A DNA stretch of 10,100 nucleotides, taken from the NCBI GenBank assembly GCA_947313765.1, contig CAMZNQ010000014.1:1-10100 (forward strand), given 5' to 3'. Positions within the stretch are counted from its first letter, which is position 1; every line of letters starts with the position of its first letter. Origin of the DNA: an uncultured Sulfurovum sp. Its GTDB lineage: Bacteria > Campylobacterota > Campylobacteria > Campylobacterales > Sulfurovaceae. Below the pieces are notes generated by a model. That model had not been told where the DNA came from. It searched no databases and was given only the letters and a program-made list of their open reading frames with translations. This document shows positions 6,744-10,100 of this stretch, piece by piece. Both the position numbers and the translations under genes were made by a program.

Positions 6744-6760
6744 GTTACAATCATTGCAAC
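6744..6760. promoter_or_regulatory. Inverted repeat over the glnA -10 box
   Basis: GTTACAA (6744-6750), TCA, TTGCAAC (6754-6760): six of seven bases pair across the dyad, which covers the predicted -10 and start region. A second, wider dyad, GTAACA (6721-6726) with TGTTAC (6743-6748), shares its right arm. The arrangement resembles a repressor operator; the regulator is unknown. Confidence 0.4.
6746..6751 (+). promoter_or_regulatory. glnA: Candidate -10 box for glnA
   Basis: GTTACAAT (6744-6751) fits the gnTAnaAT form and lies 32 bases before the glnA ATG, giving a leader near 25 nt with AGGAGA at 6771-6776. No sigma-54 GG-N10-GC element of the enteric glnA kind is evident. Confidence 0.55.
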
Positions 6761-6782
6761 TTAAACTTTTAGGAGATACCAC

Positions 6783-8216
6783 ATGGGTAAATTTGTAAAC
6801 GGTGTAGATGAATTTTTTACATTTTGTGAAGAGAATGAAGTAGAGTTTGTAGATTTTAGATTTACAGACATCAAAGGTGCATGGCATCATATTTCATACA
6901 GAATGAGTGCTGTAACAGCTGGACAACTAGAGGGTGGTCTTCCATTTGACGGTTCTTCAATTGAAAACTGGCAACCAATTAATGAATCAGATATGCTTCT
7001 TAAACCAGATGTAGACTCTGCATTCCTTGACCCATTTACTGCTGATAGTACTGTTATCGTAATTTGTGATGTTTATGATATATACAAAAATGAAGCTTAC
7101 GCTAAATGTCCAAGAAGTATTGCTAAAAAAGCACTTAAAGCTCTTGATGAAGCAGGTGTTGCAGATGAAGCTTTCTTTGGTCCAGAGAATGAGTTCTTTA
7201 TTTTTGATGATGTAAAAATTGTTGACAATGATAACCACCAATCATTTAAAGTAGAGACCGATGAGGGTCACTGGGCTGATAATGCTGACTATGGTGAAAT
7301 GGGTAACATGGGTCATAGACCAAGAATTAAAGGTGGGTACTTCCCAGTACAACCAATTGACCCAGCTGTTGACTTAAGAGCAGAGATGATGCAAGTTCTT
7401 GAAGATGTAGGTCTTGAAGTAATGTTAGGTCACCATGAAGTTGCACAAGGTCAACATGAAATTGGTATTGTATTCTCTGACATCATCACAGCTGCTGATA
7501 ATGTTCAAAAGTACAAATATGTTGTTAAAATGGTAGCACACCTAAATGGTAAAACAGCTACATTTATGCCAAAACCAATCTATAATGATAACGGAAATGG
7601 TATGCACGTTCACCAATCATTATGGAAAGATGGTAAAAACCTATTCTATAAAGAGGGAGAGTATGCAAACCTAAGCAAAACTGCACTTGACTACCTAAGT
7701 GGTATATTTGCTCACAAAGAGGCTGTTGCATCATTTACAAACCCAAGTACAAACTCATTCAAAAGACTACTTCCAGGTTTTGAAGCTCCAAGAATTTTGA
7801 CTTACTCTAGCCAAAACCGTTCGGCAGCGTGTAGAATTCCTTATGGTGCAGGAGAGATGGCTACAAGAATTGAGACACGTTTCCCAGATTCAGTGGCTTG
7901 TCCTTACCTTGCATTTGCAGTTCTTATGATTGCTGGTCTTGATGGAATTAAACAAGGTGGTTATGACCTAGTTGGTCCATTTAATGAAGATTTATTTGAG
8001 CTTACAAGAGAAGAGATTGCAGAGAGAGGAATCCCTGAACTTCCAAATACATTTAGAGATGCACTAGAGGGACTTGAAAAAGATTATGACTTCTTAGCAC
8101 CTATTATGAGTCCTGAATATGTTCAAGAGTATGTTGACTACATGTTTGATAGACATGTTATTCCTGTTGAGGGAAGACCAACTGCATTTGAGTATATCTC
8201 TACTTATTCTTGTTAA
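6783..8216 (+). CDS. glnA: Glutamine synthetase, type I
   Basis: Makes glutamine from glutamate, ammonia and ATP; cytosolic dodecamer and main entry of ammonia into amino acids. Length is 477 aa (E. coli 469). A beta-grasp N-domain (about 15-100) holds FTDIKG (27-32) and the signature FDGSSIENWQ (55-64). The catalytic domain shows GPENEFFIFD (133-142; Glu135, Glu137), GHHEVAQGQHEIG (216-228), the ATP-site KPIYNDNGNGMHVHQS (264-279), NPSTNSFKRLLPGFEAP (320-336), NRSAACRIP (345-353) and the flap RIETRFPDS (362-370). At the site corresponding to the enteric NLYDLP adenylylation loop the sequence is DLFEL with Phe405, so control by adenylylation is not expected; the same Tyr-to-Phe change is known in Helicobacter pylori. 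The ATG has a clear AGGAGA 6 nt upstream. A hairpin follows the stop. Arg is AGA in 15 of 17 cases. Confidence 0.98.
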   Translation: MGKFVNGVDEFFTFCEENEVEFVDFRFTDIKGAWHHISYRMSAVTAGQLEGGLPFDGSSIENWQPINESDMLLKPDVDSAFLDPFTADSTVIVICDVYDIYKNEAYAKCPRSIAKKALKALDEAGVADEAFFGPENEFFIFDDVKIVDNDNHQSFKVETDEGHWADNADYGEMGNMGHRPRIKGGYFPVQPIDPAVDLRAEMMQVLEDVGLEVMLGHHEVAQGQHEIGIVFSDIITAADNVQKYKYVVKMVAHLNGKTATFMPKPIYNDNGNGMHVHQSLWKDGKNLFYKEGEYANLSKTALDYLSGIFAHKEAVASFTNPSTNSFKRLLPGFEAPRILTYSSQNRSAACRIPYGAGEMATRIETRFPDSVACPYLAFAVLMIAGLDGIKQGGYDLVGPFNEDLFELTREEIAERGIPELPNTFRDALEGLEKDYDFLAPIMSPEYVQEYVDYMFDRHVIPVEGRPTAFEYISTYSC

Positions 8217-8227
8217 CATCAATTCCA

Positions 8228-8255
8228 ATAAGAGGTAGTCATATCTACCTCTTGT
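8228..8255 (+). terminator. Hairpin terminator after glnA
   Basis: AAGAGGTAG (8230-8238) pairs perfectly with CTACCTCTT (8245-8253) around a 6-nt loop; a U-G and an A-U pair extend it to 11 bp. It starts 11 bases after the glnA stop. Only a broken T tract (TTGTCTT) follows, so read-through into the next gene, 16 bp on, is plausible; that gene has no obvious promoter of its own. Confidence 0.68.
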
Positions 8256-8271
8256 CTTAAAGAATTCATAT

Positions 8272-9066
8272 ATGAAAAATCTTTTTTTTCATCTTTTAGT
8301 ATTTTTAGTAACCTCCATAAGCTCCCTACTACTCTTCTATATATATGGAAAACCCATTTGGTATCCTTACTATAAAAAATATTCATATAAAGAAGATAAT
8401 AATAGCGTAGAGTGTAAAGAGAGAGTAATCAAAAAAATTGTGAAGATAGAAGAGAAAGAGTGTCCTCCACCACCTCCCAAAAAAGAGATAAAACCACTAA
8501 GCCCCATAGAAAAACTCAAACATCACTTAGCAGATGCAGACTTCATAATATACCCTAAAAAATTAACAATTATTGCACTTAAATATGAGCAAAAATTAGA
8601 AGTTTGGGGAGAACATAAAGGTAAAAATATATACATAACAACCTATCCTTTTACAGCTTTTTCAGGTCATTTAGGCCCTAAGCTTAGAGAGGGAGATAGA
8701 CAGATACCAGAGGGTATATATGATATTGGCTATCTAAATCCAAATAGTAAATTTCATCTCTCTATTAACATAAATTATCCAAATAATTTTGATAAAGAGA
8801 TGGCAAAAAAAGAGAATAGAAAAAATCTAGGTTCAGCCATTATGATTCATGGAAGTAATCAAACTGTTGGATGTATCCCCATTGGAGATGATAAGATAGA
8901 TGAGCTATATTATCTTGTAGAGAGAGTTGGAATATCAAATACAAAAATAATAATCGCACCTATTGATTTTAGAAATAGAGAGGTTAAAATAGGTAAAACT
9001 AAACACACTTGGGTTAAAAAACTTTATGAGAAGATAACTAAAGAGATGGAAAAGTTTAAAAGGTAA
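8272..9066 (+). CDS. Membrane-anchored YkuD-domain (L,D-transpeptidase-fold) protein, YafK/DpaA-like
   Basis: Predicted cell-wall enzyme of the L,D-transpeptidase fold. Residues 4-25 are a hydrophobic helix, uncleaved anchor or signal, followed by a charged spacer with a five-proline run (65-69), which would place the catalytic part in the periplasm. The YkuD domain (about 95-232) contains AFSGHLGPKLREGDRQIPEG (129-148), a hallmark of the YafK group, and IMIHGSNQTVGCIPIG (190-205) with catalytic His193 and Cys201. Classical L,D-transpeptidases have Arg soon after the Cys; here it is Ile-Pro-Ile, as expected of YafK-like proteins. E. coli YafK (DpaA) cuts the bond between murein and Braun lipoprotein, but a Campylobacterota substrate is not known to me, and a transpeptidase or carboxypeptidase role is equally possible. 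The ATG lacks a good ribosome site. It follows glnA by 55 bp and precedes alaS by 71 bp. Confidence 0.82.
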   Translation: MKNLFFHLLVFLVTSISSLLLFYIYGKPIWYPYYKKYSYKEDNNSVECKERVIKKIVKIEEKECPPPPPKKEIKPLSPIEKLKHHLADADFIIYPKKLTIIALKYEQKLEVWGEHKGKNIYITTYPFTAFSGHLGPKLREGDRQIPEGIYDIGYLNPNSKFHLSININYPNNFDKEMAKKENRKNLGSAIMIHGSNQTVGCIPIGDDKIDELYYLVERVGISNTKIIIAPIDFRNREVKIGKTKHTWVKKLYEKITKEMEKFKR

Positions 9067-9080
9067 AAATAAATTTACAT

Positions 9081-9120
9081 CACAAATTAACCACAATTTA
9101 GCTAAAATAAGCACAATTTA
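9081..9120 (+). repeat. Three CACAAWTTA repeats at the alaS promoter
   Basis: CACAAATTA (9081-9089), CACAATTTA (9092-9100) and CACAATTTA (9112-9120), with start-to-start distances of 11 and 20 bp, about one and two helical turns. The alaS -10 candidate lies between copies two and three. The spacing suits a protein that binds one face of the helix; which protein is unknown. Confidence 0.5.
9103..9108 (+). promoter_or_regulatory. alaS: Candidate -10 box for alaS
   Basis: GCTAAAAT (9101-9108) fits gnTAnaAT and lies 30 bases before the GTG start, giving a leader near 23 nt with AAGG at 9127-9130. Confidence 0.55.
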
Positions 9121-9137
9121 CAACACAAGGGTTTATA

Positions 9138-10100
9138 GTGGATATACGACAACAATTTTTAGAATTTTTTCAAAGCAAAGGGCATCAACTTTACCCAAGT
9201 AGCCCACTTGTTCCAATAGATGATGATGGTTCATTGATGTTTGTCAATGCAGGAATGGTTCCATTTAAAAGTATCTTTACAGGAGATGCTCCAATTCCTA
9301 ACCCTCCTCGTGCTACAAGCTCTCAAACTTGTATTAGAGCTGGTGGAAAACACAATGACCTTGACAATGTTGGCTATACAGCACGACACCACACCATGTT
9401 TGAGATGTTAGGGAACTTCTCATTTGGCGACTACTTCAAAGAGGAGGTTATGGCGTATGCGTGGGAGTTTATCACTTCAGAAAAGTATCTAAACCTACCT
9501 ATTGAAAAGCTTTGGGTTACCGTACATGAAGATGATGATGAAGCTTATGAGTTATGGCAAAAACATATTGCTAAAGATAGAATTGTAAAGTTTGATGATA
9601 AAGAGAACTTCTGGGCAATGGGCGACACAGGGGCTTGTGGTCCTTGTTCAGAGATTTTCTATGACCAAGGCGAAGAGCATTTCAACAGTGAAGAGGACTG
9701 CATGGGTGGAGAGGGTGACCGTTTCTTAGAGATTTGGAACTTGGTCTTCATGCAGTACGAAAGAGACACAGAGGGGAACTTGAACCCACTTCCAAAACCA
9801 AGTATCGACACAGGTATGGGCTTTGAGCGTGTTGTTGCCATTAAAGAGGGAGTTCTAAATAACTACCACTCTACCCTTTTCATGCCATACATCAACAAGC
9901 TAGAGGAGATGGTAGGCGAGAAGTATGCTTATGAGAATGCCAACTCTGCCTCTTACCGTGTCATTGCTGACCATTTACGTTCCTGTTCATTCCTCTTAGC
10001 TCAAGGGGTAAACTTTGACAAAGAGGGGCGTGGTTATGTCTTAAGACGGATTATGCGTCGTGCCATTCGTCATGGTTACCTACTTGGACTACGTGAACCG
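9138..10100 (+). CDS. alaS: Alanyl-tRNA synthetase, N-terminal 321 codons (runs off the right edge)
   Basis: Charges tRNA-Ala with alanine in the cytosol. The frame is open from GTG at 9138 to the last base, and the reading covers the class II catalytic core of Ala[21 protein letters not shown] near the start, [15 protein letters not shown] (motif 1 region), [35 protein letters not shown] (motif 2), [38 protein letters not shown] (motif 3) and then the tRNA-recognition region with [14 protein letters not shown] and [17 protein letters not shown]. The editing and C-Ala domains lie beyond the window. GTG is chosen because it gives the family's usual start, a few residues before the FLEFF helix, and has AAGG 7 nt upstream. 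Composition differs from the neighbours: G+C is visibly higher after about 9600, and 13 of 17 Arg codons are CGN, against 2 of 17 in glnA. Confidence 0.97.
   Translation, partial: MDIRQQFLEFFQSKGHQLYPSSPLVPIDDDGSLMFVNAGMVPFKSIFTGDAPIPNPPRATSSQTCIRAGGKHNDLDNVGYTARHHTMFEMLGNFSFGDYFKEEVMAYAWEFITSEKYLNLPIEKLWVTVHEDDDEAYELWQKHIAKDRIVKFDDKENFWAMGDTGACGPCSEIFYDQGEEHFNSEEDCMGGEGDRFLEIWNLVFMQYERDTEGNLNPLPKPSIDTGMGFERVVAIKEGVLNNYHSTLFMPYINKLEEMVGEKYAYENANSASYRVIADHLRSCSFLLAQGVNFDKEGRGYVLRRIMRRAIRHGYLLGLREP

Noticed and set aside
6987..7241. Minus-strand 84-codon frame inside glnA
   Set aside because: Antisense to a strongly conserved part of glutamine synthetase and without any recognisable feature.
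9067..9137. T-box or other amino-acid-sensing leader before alaS
   Set aside because: The gap is only 71 bp, no T-box sequence or specifier stem is visible, and such leaders are essentially unknown in this phylum.
9659..9841. Minus-strand 60-codon frame inside alaS
   Set aside because: Antisense to the conserved AlaS core; the plus-strand frame is open and matches the family throughout.

Overview
The window is about one-third G+C and looks like chromosomal housekeeping DNA from a member of the Campylobacterota (formerly Epsilonproteobacteria), most like the Sulfurimonas/Sulfurovum/Arcobacter side of the phylum. Evidence for this: the gene order acpP-fabF-accA, which is also found in Campylobacter; a prepilin of the 'AFTMIELVFVIVV' type; -10 boxes of the gnTAnaAT kind with no clear -35; a glutamine synthetase with Phe at the usual adenylylation Tyr; strong AGA bias for Arg; and TTG/GTG starts. 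Genus is an inference and cannot be fixed from this window.

Layout, left to right. 1-440 (minus): the 5' part of a type II/IV pseudopilin-like gene, running off the left edge and interrupted by an in-frame TGA at codon 52. 640-1995 (plus): dbpA, a DEAD-box helicase of 50S ribosome assembly. 2020-4544 (minus): a fatty-acid cluster transcribed acpP, fabF, accA, convergent with dbpA across a 24-bp gap that holds a hairpin. 4545-5033: a very A+T-rich divergent intergenic region with promoters on both sides. 5034-6711 (plus): a secreted Bax-type glucosaminidase followed 16 bp later by a PHP-family HisJ-like histidinol phosphatase. 6783-8216 (plus): glnA with its own promoter, followed by a hairpin terminator. 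8272-9066 (plus): a membrane-anchored YafK/DpaA-like YkuD-domain protein acting on peptidoglycan. 9138-10100 (plus): the first 321 codons of alaS, running off the right edge.

How the genes work together. AcpP carries acyl chains, FabF elongates them, and AccA is one half of the carboxyltransferase that makes malonyl-CoA; these three are probably one transcription unit with an internal hairpin that could set acpP above fabF-accA. The Bax-like and YkuD proteins are both cell-wall enzymes but are separate units. GlnA, HisJ, DbpA and AlaS are unrelated housekeeping functions.

I found no mobile element, CRISPR array, tRNA, rRNA, defence system or clearly new multi-gene system. The points most worth checking are the nonsense codon in the pseudopilin gene, the spacer hairpins between acpP and fabF, the unexplained A+T-rich gap with an orphan promoter-like site, the inverted repeat over the glnA -10 box, the three helically spaced repeats at the alaS promoter, and the different Arg codon use of alaS.
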